64,000 nucleotides of DNA from Odontocerum albicorne (taxonomy: Eukaryota > Arthropoda > Insecta > Trichoptera > Odontoceridae), in the NCBI GenBank assembly GCA_949825065.1, contig OX463839.1, forward strand, positions 33,551,540-33,615,539, given 5' to 3'. Below, piece after piece: positions 24,401 to 36,028 of this stretch (position 1 is the stretch's first letter; each line of letters opens with the position of its first letter). The position numbers were made by a program, and so were the translations under genes. The notes beneath the pieces were generated by a model. It was given only the letters and a program-made list of their open reading frames with translations. It had not been told where the DNA came from and did no database searches.

Positions 24401-24533
24401 ACTCATATTTAATTAAAAAAAATTCGGGCACAAACTGGATTTTTTTATCCTTAACTTTATCCTTTACGCAAAGAGGGTCTGCTCCTAGTTAGCTTTTATG
24501 ATTCTATGATGATTCTATCATCCTGGATTATTC

Positions 24534-25200
24534 TCATACTGCTAGGCGGTGCCGGTGCAATATCTCTATACCATGCGTGACTGAGTGTTTAGGCATCATA
24601 TTCGTCCTGTAAGTTGGTATGTAGAACAGAGGGTGATTCCTTGCACGGCTATATTTATTAGGGACATATAAACGTAGTGTTTCTAGTATCGCGGGAGAGT
24701 TAAAGTAACATTGAAAAACTTTTAGTAGGAATATCGCAGTGGATTCTTGTTTTGAGGCTTCTGCGAGTACAGTTACACACCGTGAGAAGTTCAACGTGGT
24801 GAGCATATTTTGGGTAATCGCCCTTTGTTCTGTACCATAGATATCTGAGGACTTTTTGTATTTGTTCTATATTATTCTTATATTTAAGTTGATGAAAAGC
24901 CCAAACTGGAGATGTATATTTTAATTTAGTTCTTATTAGATAACTACAAGTATAATATATAAGATTCGAAGGACATCGGTACTGTTAAATTCTCTTGATA
25001 TTCTCATTTAAAAACCGAGTAGTTTGTCAGTCAGATATCAAACGCTAGATATGGTTAACGAATGTGAGCCCAACATCGAAGGTTATGCCCAAATATTTGA
25101 ATTCAGGAACTATGTTTAATGCTACACTCTGTATAGTGAATTGAATCCTCTACCCTCGGGCTGAAAGTGAAGAACATTGCCAATTACGTCACAGAGGTCG
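24534..25200 (-). pseudogene. Jockey-like LINE RT C-terminal relic
   Basis: Read on the minus strand, the region begins near 25,110 with VPEFKYLGITFDVGLTFVNH, the usual motif just after the RT catalytic core of jockey/R1-group LINEs. It continues with a KYTSPVWAFHQLKYKNNIEQ segment and RVQ-type leucine-tyrosine residues. It ends near 24,600 with a RNHPLFYIPTYRTN motif, typical of the extreme C-terminus. Multiple stops and frame changes separate the pieces. The catalytic YADD core and endonuclease are absent, so this is a dead 5'-truncated copy. Confidence 0.6.
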
Positions 25201-25227
25201 TCAACAATGTCACCAAATGGTGTGAAA

Positions 25228-25281
25228 AGTTTCATAATACGATCACTGTTAAGAGTTTTATAATACGATCACTGTTAAGAG
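25228..25281. repeat. 27-bp tandem duplication
   Basis: Two copies of a unit containing ATAATACGATCACTGTTAAG lie head to tail. Confidence 0.9.
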
Positions 25282-25619
25282 TTAAATTATAAGAATTTAA
25301 TGTTGATAGATGGTTTAAAAATATAAGAGGATGTTAAAAATGCTAATAATAATCAAAGACTATTATTCACATACAAGTCGTTTAGAAAAAAAAACAACGA
25401 AAACATGAAAAAATTATTTCAAAATCCATTGTTGCTGTTTTTTTAGATGGGAACATAGTAGCAATGTATCGATTTAGTATAATCAATTTTAAATAAAGTT
25501 CAATGAATATTGTATCGTAAATAAATTTTGCACTTAAATGTTAATTCACATTAAAAGAAATGTGTATAAAAATCCACATTTTATGTTTAAATTTAAAAAA
25601 AACTAAAATGAAGTCTCTT
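25282..25619. other. AT-rich DNA, no gene seen
   Basis: Nothing recognised. Confidence 0.45.
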
Positions 25620-25890
25620 CATTGACCGTTCCTGAAATATCCAGATGAGTTAGTCGCTCAGTCATACGCCGGTAATTGCATCCGAGGGGAGTTGCTTCGC
25701 GGAACATCTCCATCAAATTGTCACTTTATTTCATTGTACTGACATTATTTACTACCTAAATTAATGTCCCTTACACTGGCAATGCCAGAGTGTTAGCTTT
25801 TTATTTAAGCTCGAGTTAAGTCTGACGCCTCAGCCACGCCTGGCGTCGCGCAGGACGTCTTTCGCAGATGTTTTTCATAATCATTTATGA
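25620..25890. promoter_or_regulatory. Candidate non-coding island
   Basis: One of the longest unique, GC-richer islands in the window, without open frames or repeat signatures. It holds CGCCGGTAATTGCATCCG, TTCGCGGAACATC and CCTGGCGTCGCGCAGG. The last forms a small dyad (CCTG/CAGG). A distal enhancer or boundary is possible but unproved. Confidence 0.25.
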
Positions 25891-26189
25891 CGAGTTGACG
25901 AGAGAAAATGAGAAAATATGAAATATGGTCGAATTTCACGCGGGACACGTGTTTTTTATAAAAAATATTCTTGGAAGAAAATTTGAGTAAGTGAAATAAG
26001 GAAATATTTTTAATTTACAAATATCTTTTTTTCATATTCATTGTTGGTAAATTCTTGTGAATTGCTGTAGTCATAGAAATATAGCGATAATTTTGAATAA
26101 AAAATGGTGTAGGTAAATTACACAAGGTTCATAAAAAGATACAGGGTACATCAATCTTCATTTATTTATTTATTTAACACTTCATTGTA
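25891..26189. other. AT-rich DNA, no gene seen
   Basis: Nothing recognised. Confidence 0.45.
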
Positions 26190-26255
26190 AAACAATTTGG
26201 CGGGCTTACTGTCAGATGGTAATCTCTTCCAACCAACCAGATAAAAGTAAATAAA
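26190..26255 (-). repeat. LINE/SINE shared 3' tail fragment
   Basis: TTTGGCGGGCTTACTG, AATCTCTTCCAACCAACCAG is the inverted tail common to the L2/CR1-like LINE and the main SINE. No head or coding part follows, so the parent cannot be told. Confidence 0.6.
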
Positions 26256-27499
26256 GGAAGTTGCACGGTCGCGAACATTATTCAAATTACTGTTAATTTA
26301 TACAAAATTCATAAACAATAAAAGGGAAATAAATACCATCAACCGATGGAAGAAGGATTGAATGGTGTAGAGAAGAGGTAAAAAATAATATTCCTGATTA
26401 GAAATTAGGAGTCTTTTCTATCGCTTTTGAAACGTGCCAATTATGGATCGAATCTTACATCAGATGGTAACTGGTTTCAGAGACTGACTCCGTGGATAGT
26501 ATAGGAGAACTTCAAAAAGAAGAGCCTTGAACTGAGACAGTAAATAAACAGTATCTTCTTGAGTGTAGCTCAAGTCCATGATCGGCGAGATGAGAGATGA
26601 GAGCTATCGATAGGTATGGGCTCATATTATATGAACGTGCCAATTAAGTACTCCAAAGTGAAAATACCAGATTGAGTGCATCTCAGATGTAATTTATTTT
26701 AGTAATTTATGCATTCATACTATATTTCTTATATATTGAAATAGCATACAAATTAACCGAACCTCGCATACTTTAGTTTAAGGAGCATTATTCTAGGTGA
26801 TATGATATATGTATAATACGTAAATTTGAAAGAGAAGCGTCCTTAGAGGGATCATCATCAGCACTAGAGTACAGGGTGGGTCTTGACTGCCAGCAGGAAT
26901 TTTGTCACTTGACTTTATCAGCAGCATCTCAGTTGATTACAATCAGAGCGCGCGAGTCCTCGATCACACAATACAGCCATCTTAACTTCGATCCCTCCAC
27001 TTTCCTACACCTCATAAGATCGCTAAAAAGATTTTTCTTTTTATGATCGGTGACTTACATGAGACACGTGGCTGGTGCTAGAAATTAAAGGTGACTAATG
27101 CAAAAAATAAAATTTTAATGTAATAATCTTCCTGTTTTCAATTTTGTAATGTATTAAACAATTTTATTTAAACCATAGGCTTACCAATTTTTTTTTGAAA
27201 CCCTATTACGTAAAAATTTTCGACATTTGTTTAGAGTATATATACGTATGAAAAAATCATAAAAATATATAAATTACAGATATCAAATTATTAATTTTCG
27301 GTCAAATAACCTCGTGAGTACTTTTTAACGTCTCCAGTCTTGGAAAAAAAATGATCTTCACTCTTGACAAAGTAACATGACGTAGCCCTATTCGGAAGGA
27401 ATAAAGACTAAACAATACAACACAATTTTTCCAGCAAATATTAATTTGAATAATCAATCAATGCTTGTCGTTTGAAGTTCTAACAATTAGGACAATAAT
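26256..27499. other. Intergenic DNA, no gene seen
   Basis: Possible further fragments of degraded repeats (for example 26,440-26,660) cannot be assigned. 26,870-27,010 is GC-richer and unique. Confidence 0.4.
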
Positions 27500-27970
27500 A
27501 ATAATAAAATAACAATTTATATAGCGCTGTTTAGAGAGCAAACACTCCTCAAGGGCGCTTTATCTCGGGAATAGAACTGTTTTTAACAGATTAAATATAT
27601 AACAAAAAATAAAATTACTTTAGTGCAGCGATAAGAGTGGCTACGGCCATTAGATTAGGTATTTTCCCGCATCTGCATAGAAATATATTTTAAAAAACAT
27701 ATTTGATGTAAAGAGCAATTTGCAATGGATTGGCCATGTATAACGAATGAATTAAGAAAGTGTAACAAAACAAATACACGGTGCAAATATTACAAGAAGG
27801 CGTGGTAGAGTAAGACCAAGGAAAGTATGGTTGGATCAAGTGAATACACTGAAAAGTTACCAAAAGAAGACGAACTACAAAGTAACCTTTCTAGATATTC
27901 TAATATGTGATAAACATTTGACTTTAGGCGGAGTGTAGTGAACGTGTGTAGTGTTTAAAGTATAAGAAAT
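27500..27970 (+). repeat. Unclassified repeat family X, copy 2 with nested insert
   Basis: The left part (27,500-27,715) aligns with 10,945-11,140: TAGCGCTGTTTAGA, CCTCAAGGGCGCTTTA, GGCTACGGCCATTAG, GCATCTGCATAG. The right part (27,855-27,970) aligns with 11,175-11,285: GACGAACTACAAAG, GTGATAA, CATTTGACTTTAGG, GTGTAGTGTT. Between them, 27,720-27,855 looks like an RTE-like LINE fragment (ATTGGCCATGTA, AGGCGTGGTAGAG) inserted into the older repeat. Confidence 0.6.
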
Positions 27971-28149
27971 AAATCATATAGTTTTTGTTAAATAAATATT
28001 ATGTATTAACCAATAATATTTATATTCAAATGAACAATAATCGTTTCCCTGTTCAGCATTTGTTACAATAATGTACATTTTCATCAAAAGTTAATTCAAA
28101 CATTCACAAAAATGTGTACAATTGAGGTAATAAAAATTATTTAAGTTAC

Positions 28150-28345
28150 ACCCCAAGGAAATTAGAAATTTTCCGCTTCTCAGAATAGGGTAATCGCGGG
28201 GAAGTTGTTACGCGCGGCATTGCCCACTAAAATGTGCCGTGTGTGCTCATAGTGTAAATGCTTATTACGCCATATTATAACATTTAAGGGCACTGCAATA
28301 ATACAATTGCCGTCGGTTGAATATATTAAATGAATGAGTCAGGAT
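28150..28345. promoter_or_regulatory. Candidate non-coding island
   Basis: Unique sequence with GGTAATCGCGGGGAAGTTG, TTACGCGCGGCATTGCC and TTACGCCATATTATAAC. No open frame and no second copy seen. Confidence 0.2.
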
Positions 28346-28489
28346 ATTGCACTCACAGTTCACTGAGTCGAAATTTAATTAATTTTTCCTTGATCATTTA
28401 TGTATTAACGTATAATTAAATGCCACGTATAATTAAGTGTCATTTGCCTTTTACGCATGATTTTTTATTTAAATTAGATTCGTTTTTAG

Positions 28490-28960
28490 GTTGACCTGAA
28501 AACTTTATAAAGCAACGTATGGAGTTGAAACATGGACGATGAGAAGAAAGAAAATAAACATGATAGATGCCTTCAAGATATTATGTTGTAGACGGATGCT
28601 CCGTAAGCCATAAACCGTAACGCGCACCAATGTCCCTACCATCTAAGAATTGGAAATTACCGAAAGACTTTCGACAACATGCAGAAAAATAATCCTAACG
28701 TACTTTGAGCGTGTTGCAAGAGAATATCATGAAAGTTTGAAGAAGTTGGTGTTCATAGTGACAATTGAGGGAGGACGGGACAGAGGAAGGTGTTCCATGA
28801 GATGGACAAATCAAATAAATGAGTTGAAAGGATCCTCTTGAAGCGCTGCATTCAGCATGTTCCATGTCTAGGAGACAGATGATGGGTAGAAGACAAGTGG
28901 TGCTCCAAATTCGAGACAGCAGAGGACACCGACACAGAACACCATATGCCTGGTTAATTT
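28490..28960 (+). pseudogene. RTE-type LINE C-terminal relic
   Basis: Forward translation with breaks gives a YGVETWTMRRK segment near 28,520 and a CRRMLRK segment near 28,590. A continuous frame over 28,650-28,841 reads ITERLSTTCRKIILTYFERV and later GRDRGRCSMRWTNQINE. This order (YG-ETW, CWRRMLR, GHV/ERV, RGR-RW-DQI) is standard for the C-terminal domain of endonuclease/RT proteins of RTE-type elements. The sequence differs from the copies at 12.5 and 44.5 kb and represents another family. Confidence 0.65.
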
Positions 28961-29469
28961 TTTATTGTCAGAGTACAGTTCATGTATTGAACTGGTCAAT
29001 CAAATGAGTTATACTTTTATATAATCTACTCCAATAATTTCATTATTTTGTATTAAGTAATATCTTTTCACTAGCAAATTTAATCAATATTGCTAAGATG
29101 TCATGTCATTGTTCCAAAATTTGTAAAATAAATTGTGACAAAAGTTAATGAAATAATAAAAAGACGTTACTATTTGAAATAAATGAAAAATTTATTAAGA
29201 ATGAGAAATAATTCAATTAAGCAAAAAGCGTTTAATGAACAGTGAAAATGGCTTTAAAATATAATCGCTGATTTAGAATGGATATATTTAAAATTAAATA
29301 CAGGTATATATAGATGAACAAAATGTATAATGGGTTGATAGTAAAAAATGGAATATTACCGTCATTTTCCTCTGGGTAAATAGAGTTAAGTAAACTATGA
29401 ATAAAAATGGCATCATATTTGCCTCGTGTGACTCATCACCATCACATATTGTAATATATCTCAAGTACA
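28961..29469. other. AT-rich DNA, no gene seen
   Basis: Nothing recognised. Confidence 0.45.
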
Positions 29470-29625
29470 GGGAGTCGGGAGACTTATTTTACGAGGCCAA
29501 ACTGAATTACTCCGGGTCACGCCCGCCCCAGCCCACTCCGTGCGCCGCCACTGCTTAATAATATTACCCCGCATTGCACAATATTATGTGAGTCACGTTT
29601 TTCCCTAAATAACTCATTATTATCG
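29470..29625. promoter_or_regulatory. Candidate non-coding island
   Basis: Contains one of the most GC-rich unique stretches of the window (GGTCACGCCCGCCCCAGCCC, CCGTGCGCCGCC), followed by two ACAATATTATG/AATAATATTAC elements. No open frame. Confidence 0.25.
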
Positions 29626-29837
29626 ACGAATGAGAAATATTAAAGGACGAAATCAAATGGGAATTCCTAGTTGATTTTTATAGCCGCGAATTCAATAAAT
29701 ATGATTACCATGACAACGGTTAACTTACTGTTATTTAATATCGACCTCATATACTTTTAAGTTTTTTTTTTCATTCTTTTTTAATATATTCGGATTGGTA
29801 ATGATAGCATAATAAATAGTGTAACTTGTAAAAATTA

Positions 29838-29955
29838 TTGTCTTTGATCCCTTAAATCAGGCCTTCGGGCTTAGAACTACGGGAGTAGGAACACAAATAT
29901 TATTTTGATACCGTAATATTGGGCAATACATGTGAAGGGGTAACAATATACATGT
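29838..29955 (+). repeat. Dispersed repeat block plus 22-bp duplication
   Basis: TTTGATCCCTTAAATCAGGC with AGAACTACGGGAGTAGG matches the block at 24.27 kb. Just after it, ATACATGTGAAGGGGTA occurs twice in tandem (29,927-29,965). Confidence 0.5.
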
Positions 29956-29999
29956 GAAGGGGTAGCATATGAGTATTGATACCAGATGAACTATTTATC

Positions 30000-30700
30000 T
30001 AGGCCAACCCTTTTTTTGGTTACCATTCTTGCACGATTTCTCAGACTTGTTATTTTTCCTTCTTTCAAAATGTCATACACTTGATCTAACAATATTTTTC
30101 TTGACTTTCCTCTACCACGCCTTCCACTCACGTTAGCACTGTATATTTTTTATTAGATTTCCACGAACAAACAATTTAGGCAGAGTACTTTTCAAGCCTT
30201 AAGTTCACATTCGTCCCTAATAATTTAATTCCGTATTTTGTCTTACATAATCATTTCATGTATTCTTCTAAGTGCGCCCATTTCTGCAACATTTATTTGG
30301 TTTTTTATATTTTTGTTCTTCACCTACGTTTCATACATCAAAGATGGTACTAAAATAATTTTCTGTACTATCATTTTGACAGATTTTGATAATGTCCAGA
30401 TATATGTAAATATTTTAGTTCTCCATTGACTTTGTTTCTTATCTCTACATACCGTTCGATATCTCTAATAACTCTTCTATCACCTGAGAAAATATCACCT
30501 AAGTAGGAGAAATCTTCCACTTACTATAATTTTTCATTGCTCTCTCATATATCGCATTTACTTTTCCTTTCACACTTCTCTATCACCATGACTTTAAATT
30601 TCGGAATATTCGTTCTCAGATGTTTCTTTTTAGATCTCCCATACAATTTATTTATATTAATCTGTAATTAATCTTCATTCTTCGCTAACACTATTACGCA
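30000..30700 (-). pseudogene. RTE-like LINE relic, long minus copy
   Basis: The plus strand shows complements of the family landmarks: GTTACCATTCTTGCACG, CTTTCCTCTACCACGCCTTC (Gly-Arg-Gly-Arg motif on the minus strand), then TTAAGTTCACATTCGTCCC and TTCCGTATTTTGTC. The later part extends upstream of the C-terminal domain. 54,960-55,210 is a similar minus copy. The frames are destroyed. Confidence 0.5.
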
Positions 30701-31297
30701 ATTAGTATAAAGTAATCCGCACCAATAGCCATTTAATATTTTTAGATTGATGTACCCTTGATTTAAACGTATACGTCAAATCAAGTATTTTACAATGCCC
30801 AAACCATATTTTCATGCCCAAGAGTGATCTTCTTCAACACACCAACCTTACGTTCATATTCATTCCCCGTCATTTACTGAATGAATGTCGATCTGTACAA
30901 AAGATTTGTAGTAGAAAAACCAAGCGTAATCATCTACTTCTAAGTATGAAGATAAAGCCCCCAGCTTATGACGCGAAATCCTCTTCATCTGGAGTAGTAT
31001 AAGAGCGGTGTTCTCTCATTTGAAAGTGTTCCTTTAATCCCATCCCATCCCTACATCGTCCCCATCACATCCCTGGCGATTGAAGAGCAATTCCCAATAT
31101 GTCCGCTAGGGATGCGTACATCCCCCGGGGCACAATTCCCCCCGCTCTACTCTCTGAGCAAAGAGCTCACATCTCAATACACTATCATAGTAGTGAAACT
31201 AGCAGAATATGAAACGGATCTGTGAATATTTTGCAGCCTTAACGCATTTTTTTATTTTTTGTTTTTAATGTATTTTAATTTTTAATGTAATTTTGTC
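30701..31297. other. Intergenic DNA, no gene seen
   Basis: 31,040-31,170 is GC-richer (CCCATCACATCCCTGGCG, CATCCCCCGGGGCACA) but without open frame. An RTE-like remnant may extend into 30,800-31,000. Confidence 0.35.
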
Positions 31298-31503
31298 GAC
31301 CTCCGTGGCTTTTTTGGTAAGATGCCTGTCTTCCGACCCAGAGGTTGCAGGTTCCATTCCGACTGGAACCCAGTTTAACAGAAAAAAGTTTTCAGTCTGG
31401 TTTTCACGTAAGGCCTCATAAATATATTTCTGATTGGTTGGAAGAGATTACCACTTAGCAATAATCTCACAAGGTTGTACTTTATACAAAGAAAGTGTTA
31501 TAC
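31298..31503 (+). repeat. Main SINE family, best full-length copy
   Basis: The head (31,298-31,370) is tRNA-derived. GACCTCCGTGGC and TTTGGTAAGATGCC form box A, the anticodon-like loop reads CTTCCGA, and GGTTGCAGGTTCCATTCC is box B. A body with AACCCAGTTTAAC and CAGTCTGGTTTTCACG follows. The tail (31,430-31,503) has GATTGGTTGGAAGAGATTAC and a TTATACAAAGAAAGTGTTA end. The tail matches the 3' end of the L2/CR1-like LINE at 52,280-52,368. Pol III transcription from the internal boxes is the expected mode. Confidence 0.8.
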
Positions 31504-31507
31504 ATGA

Positions 31508-31645
31508 TTCGCTCGGGCGCTGCTATATCTGCCAGATGTGATATGCTTTATATTAGTGGGTTCGAGTCCCGAGCTAGAGCGCCCTTGAGGAGTAGACTTT
31601 GTAAACGACGCTTTATAAAATTGTCTTTTTGAATTAGATGGAAGG
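31508..31645 (-). repeat. Unclassified repeat family X, copy 3 (head only)
   Basis: The plus strand carries CCCGAGCTAGAGCGCCCTTG, AGGAGTAGACTTTGTAAACG, ACGCTTTATAAAATTGTC. This is the inverted head of family X, including the GGGCGC/GCG pair. Confidence 0.6.
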
Positions 31646-32244
31646 GATATCAATAAATTTATTTTCAATAATTATGTATTGTATAATTTTAATATATTAT
31701 TTCGATAAAAATGAACTGGTAAGTTTCATTTGATGATTTCCGTGACCTAGTGATATAATTTATTTTAATTCCTTACACGATGAATATTTCCTCTCCTGGT
31801 ATACCGCAGAATTCTTATATTAGCAGTCGGAAACATTTATTTTAAATTAAATTAAATTATTATTGAATTTTTATTTTGCCGTACTATCTACGTTACTCAG
31901 AGCAATGGTCTTCAGCACATCTCAAGAAATTCAATGTTTTTGTGATCTTTCGATTTCAAATTCCATGTTTTAGCACCTGAAAAGACGAACTTTTGTGGTA
32001 GTTCTGATACTTTTGTTACGTTCAAGTATACCGAGTTTGTCTACAGCGAATTTAGCAACTGCAATTAATGTTCAAAGTCACAAACGATCAATTTTGTTTG
32101 AAATGAGAGACCCGAGACAGATTTATTTATTTATTGATAATCTACACGCTTTAGAATCACACACTAAGAAAATACATAAAATAGCAGGAATGAGATAAGC
32201 GAAAGAAGCCGAGTGAATAGTTATGTGAAGTATAACACTAGCTT
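31646..32244. other. Intergenic DNA, no gene seen
   Basis: 31,900-32,000 has possible retroelement words (TTCAATGTTTTTGTGATC) but nothing assignable. The short open frame at 31,995-32,198 is unsupported. Confidence 0.35.
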
Positions 32245-32400
32245 TACACTGTATAACCAGTGGACTTATTACCATTTGGCAATCTATTCCAAACAGCCAG
32301 AACTATATTTTAAGAGACATAAAGTAAAAATAGGAATCCAACAGAAATCGTACACGTAAACGTTGGAAGACATACATCTTACAAACTAGGAGAAATGCAT
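32245..32400 (-). repeat. Main SINE family, decayed copy
   Basis: CTGTATAACCAGTGGACTTA, ATTTGGCAATCTATTCCAAA and GGAAGACATACATCTTACAA are recognisable complements of tail and head. Box B is lost. Confidence 0.55.
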
Positions 32401-32571
32401 TAAGTCGGAGGGATTATCCGTGTCTTCTTACTGGGAATGCTTAGTTACAGATCATTAGAGAGTGGAAGATATCTTCGATTGGGTGTCCATTTTTTTTTTT
32501 AGCTCAGGGGTAATTTAGTTAACCCATCCGTCCTGCACAGTCATGGTTTGTATGTTCCGAATAATTATTTG

Positions 32572-32636
32572 CTTCTATAGATGGTTCTATAGATTGTTAT
32601 TTCGCTTCTATAGATAGTTCTATAGATTGTTCTTTC
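32572..32636. repeat. 33-bp tandem duplication
   Basis: GCTTCTATAGATGGTTCTAT and GCTTCTATAGATAGTTCTAT each head a ~33-bp unit. Shorter CTATAGAT motifs repeat inside each unit. Confidence 0.85.
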
Positions 32637-33615
32637 AACTTGTAAGTCGAACCAACCTGCTTTTGGAGATGCCAGTAGGTAGATCACACTGTTTAACCGT
32701 GTGTGTCCTCATATAGTATAGACGTATTTCATGTGTCGCTCAGCTCCATCAGGAAAAATCTCTTGAATGTAGTCTTGTACTTGAAATAATTTAATTTTCT
32801 TCTACAATATTATCTAACATTCTACATTTTGTCATAGTGTTTAAGGGTAACATATACATTTTTACCATAGTTTTTATAAGTCTTAAAATGTTGAACTGTT
32901 ATATACATGTTTTTTGTACTAGTTATGTTTGGTCCTTGTACGAATTAGGGAAACCTGTAATGTGCAAAGGACCTGAAAAAAATAATTATTAAATAGAGTT
33001 GAAATAAATGGTTTATAGCAATATTCGATATTACTTGACTATACTCGTACGTTTTCATATTTACACAATTTCAATATCTGAGACAGATTCATTCCGATAG
33101 CAGACGGGTCGTGATTTGGTTTGGTTTGATTCACCCTTGGTACGCCAACATCCTTGCACGTGATAATCTTGCTACTGAATAAAGACGGTAAATTGAACAA
33201 TTTAGTTTTTTCTCTGAATTCTTATTCCACTTGAGCGGTGCAGCTTAGGGTGCATGTGTCGAAGCTGTACTCGGGGTGGTCCCTCCTCGCATACCATCCC
33301 CTTAAAAAGAGAAACATCTGAATATAAATTACTCGCCCCTTGAAAGTGTTGCAACTTTTACGACTTGCTTTGTCTTATTTTACTTCTAATTTATATTCTT
33401 TGTCTATTCTTTGACAAATAATGGTAAAACGATTGCACACAAGTACAATTTATACCCACCTCCAAAATTATTTTCTCGAACTACTTAAAATTCCTTTGAA
33501 AAATAAATAAAAAAATAATTGAACTAATTTCTCGAATCCTTGTGAAAAATCTTCATAATATGTTACATACTTAAACATATAATACATACTTAATAAAAAA
33601 AACTTCTTAATACAT
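32637..33615. other. Intergenic DNA, no gene seen
   Basis: 32,640-32,790 and 33,090-33,300 are somewhat GC-richer and unique. No gene is supported. Confidence 0.4.
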
Positions 33616-33995
33616 ACGTACCATCACGCTATGCCCCTTTCGGGATAGAAGAGGGGACAGATGTCCATGCCTTTTTATATATGCACAATCATATCACCTC
33701 GTTCAAGTTCAAACATCTCAAGTCTCTTTCGGGGTAGGAGAGGGAATAGATCTCGATGTATTTTTATCTATGCACACACATCTCGCCTCGTTCAAGTTCA
33801 AACATCTCGTCATATATACTGTCTCATACTTCTTACCTTCCCCTCAGTTAAAACTTCTCCAACTATCTCCATCTATTCATTTCTCGGTCTACCTCTTCTT
33901 CAATTTCAGACATGCATATTTGTTTCGATAGTTTTTCGCAACTCGTTCTCTCATTGTGGTTAAACCATCTCAAGATTTCTTTCTTAATTCTACGT
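33616..33995 (-). pseudogene. RTE-like LINE 3' relic with internal duplication
   Basis: The plus strand has two similar blocks, CCTTTCGGGATAGAAGAGGG (33,638) and CTTTCGGGGTAGGAGAGGG (33,726). Each is followed by ATATGCACA/TATGCACAC and CCTCGTTCAAGTTCAAACAT, which gives an 88-bp duplication. These are complements of the 'CTACCCCGAAAG' tail typical of this LINE family. Downstream CATTGTGGTTAAACCATCTC is the complement of the 'WF(G/R)H' coding region. Confidence 0.6.
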
Positions 33996-34849
33996 ATAAC
34001 ATCCATCTCTAATAAACAGTTATCCTTTATGTGACATTTTTTTACTACCTAGTTATATACCAAACATTGTAATAAGCTTAGTGCGCATTTCAATGTACAG
34101 GTTCCGCTTCCGAATATCAAAGTTGGCACTAGTACACCACCGTGCATTTTTAAAGATTTTGCGATTAATTATCTAAATGCTGGAAATTATTAACTATCAT
34201 GGTTTAATTTATCTTAACTTTATTTATATTTTTAGGAAAATGTTTTAAAGAAGCAATACCTAGTGAAAATGTCTAGTTTATACTGCATTAACTCATTCAA
34301 ATATTTAGTGAATCTGTATTTTTTCTGATTAAATAAATAATGTGATATTTTTTTGTGAAAGCGGATATTATGCTTATTATTTTTAAATATTTATTAGGAA
34401 TTATGATTTTTATATAAGTGTTATTAAAGCGAAGATTTTGTGATAAAATATATTTCACAAAAAACGATAACATAAAAAATATGTAGAAAAAAAAATCTTG
34501 AACTTGAAAATAAATAAAAAAATAAACGAGTATAATATTTATAATATTTTCCTTGAAATGAACAATTACAAAGAATTAATAATTGTACTCTTTAATATAA
34601 CGACAGTAATTATTTAATTCTAAAATAGCATAAAATTTTCTCATAACCAGTTAAAATCTTTAAAATAAGAATCGTATTCTTTCAAATATTTTTTTCATTC
34701 TTAAATTAAAAGATAAATTCACTAAAAATCAATAGCGAAAAAATATTTAATTTGAAAATTTTAATAAAAATCATTAGAAGTTAAAATTAATAAATGCTTA
34801 TTTAACTTCCATAAAATATGAATCCTTCTTTATTTGAAAATCTAAGAAA
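33996..34849. other. Very AT-rich DNA, no gene seen
   Basis: One of the most AT-rich stretches. Nothing recognised. Confidence 0.5.
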
Positions 34850-35170
34850 TTACCTTTGAAAGCGACGGAATCGGAGAAATATGCTGCTTGTTTTCGTAAT
34901 GTAATAAACAAAGTTATATGAAAAAACTTGGAAGCCGGTTTATATTTGCATTCAAATAAGTCACATTAAGGGGAGGTCTCGTAGTAAACCAAGTCTAAAT
35001 GTGAAATCATCACAAAGAATCCCTTTCCATTGAAGTCACCCTTGATTTATTTCCGATGAGATAACTTCTTAAAGGATAAGGGATGCAATAAAATTGCGAA
35101 TCGGGAAGTTGGAATTTCTCAGTAAACCGAAAAGTAATCATTTAACCGGAAAATGAATTTCTAAAGCATT
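34850..35170. promoter_or_regulatory. Candidate non-coding island
   Basis: A 320-bp unique stretch between extremely AT-rich flanks, with GAAAGCGACGGAATCGGAG, TTAAGGGGAGGTCTCGTAG and CCGATGAGATAAC (a GATA site). No open frame or repeat signature. Confidence 0.25.
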
Positions 35171-35689
35171 GATAAACTACTGAGTTTTTAATATTGTTAA
35201 CTACTTTCCCTTAGTGTATTTATTTTTGACGTAAATTAAACCAATTAAAAAAAGACTTCCAACTTGAGATCCGATTCTCACTGCATCAGTCTTCTTATAA
35301 AAAATGAAGACAACATTCGTCAATTATAATATTATATACCTACTGGTGTTTACGAAATTTTAAGTTACATGATATAAAGTTGGTAAAACATTACCTCTTG
35401 ATTAATTTCATGTTTTCTAGTATATATTGACAAAATTTTCTGAACTCGAGCAGTTTTACCTAGATATGATAAATTAAAAATAAGGGTTGAAAAAAAGCTG
35501 AAACTTTACGTATTTTGTTGATTTTTACAAATAAATTAAAATAGAAAGTTAAAACAATATCCGAAAATCCAATGCGAAATTAAGATACGTAACAAAGACT
35601 GCTAATTCATTCTGTTCGCTATATGTTATGTTTTGAACGTGAGTATTTATTTCTTAATATGATTTAATATGCATACATATCATTATCAT
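35171..35689. other. AT-rich DNA, no gene seen
   Basis: Nothing recognised. Confidence 0.45.
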
Positions 35690-35945
35690 CACGTCGTGTC
35701 TCTTGCGAGGTAGTTAGAGAGAACATATGTATATGCATACTTTACCAAGCATGCAACGTTCTTCGTCTCCTCCACATTCATACATCTCGTCATATACAAC
35801 CCTCAATTATTCATAATTCTCATTTAACCTGCTTTCAAAATCTGAACCACTTGATGATCTACCTTTTCCACATACACCTTGCACTTGTTATTTGTGTACT
35901 CGCTTTTTTGTTATTCTTCGCCATTCATTCTCTCCTATTAAATAT
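35690..35945 (-). pseudogene. RTE-like LINE 3' relic
   Basis: ATCACGTCGTGTCTCTTGCG, then CATTCATACATCTCGTCATA are complements of the family tail and C-terminal region. Strongly decayed. Confidence 0.45.
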
Positions 35946-36028
35946 GGCAAATGTTTTGATTAAAAAAAATACTATTTTATCAAAGGTTCCGGCTCAAACT
36001 TTGTAAAATCCAATTTAGAATATTAAAA

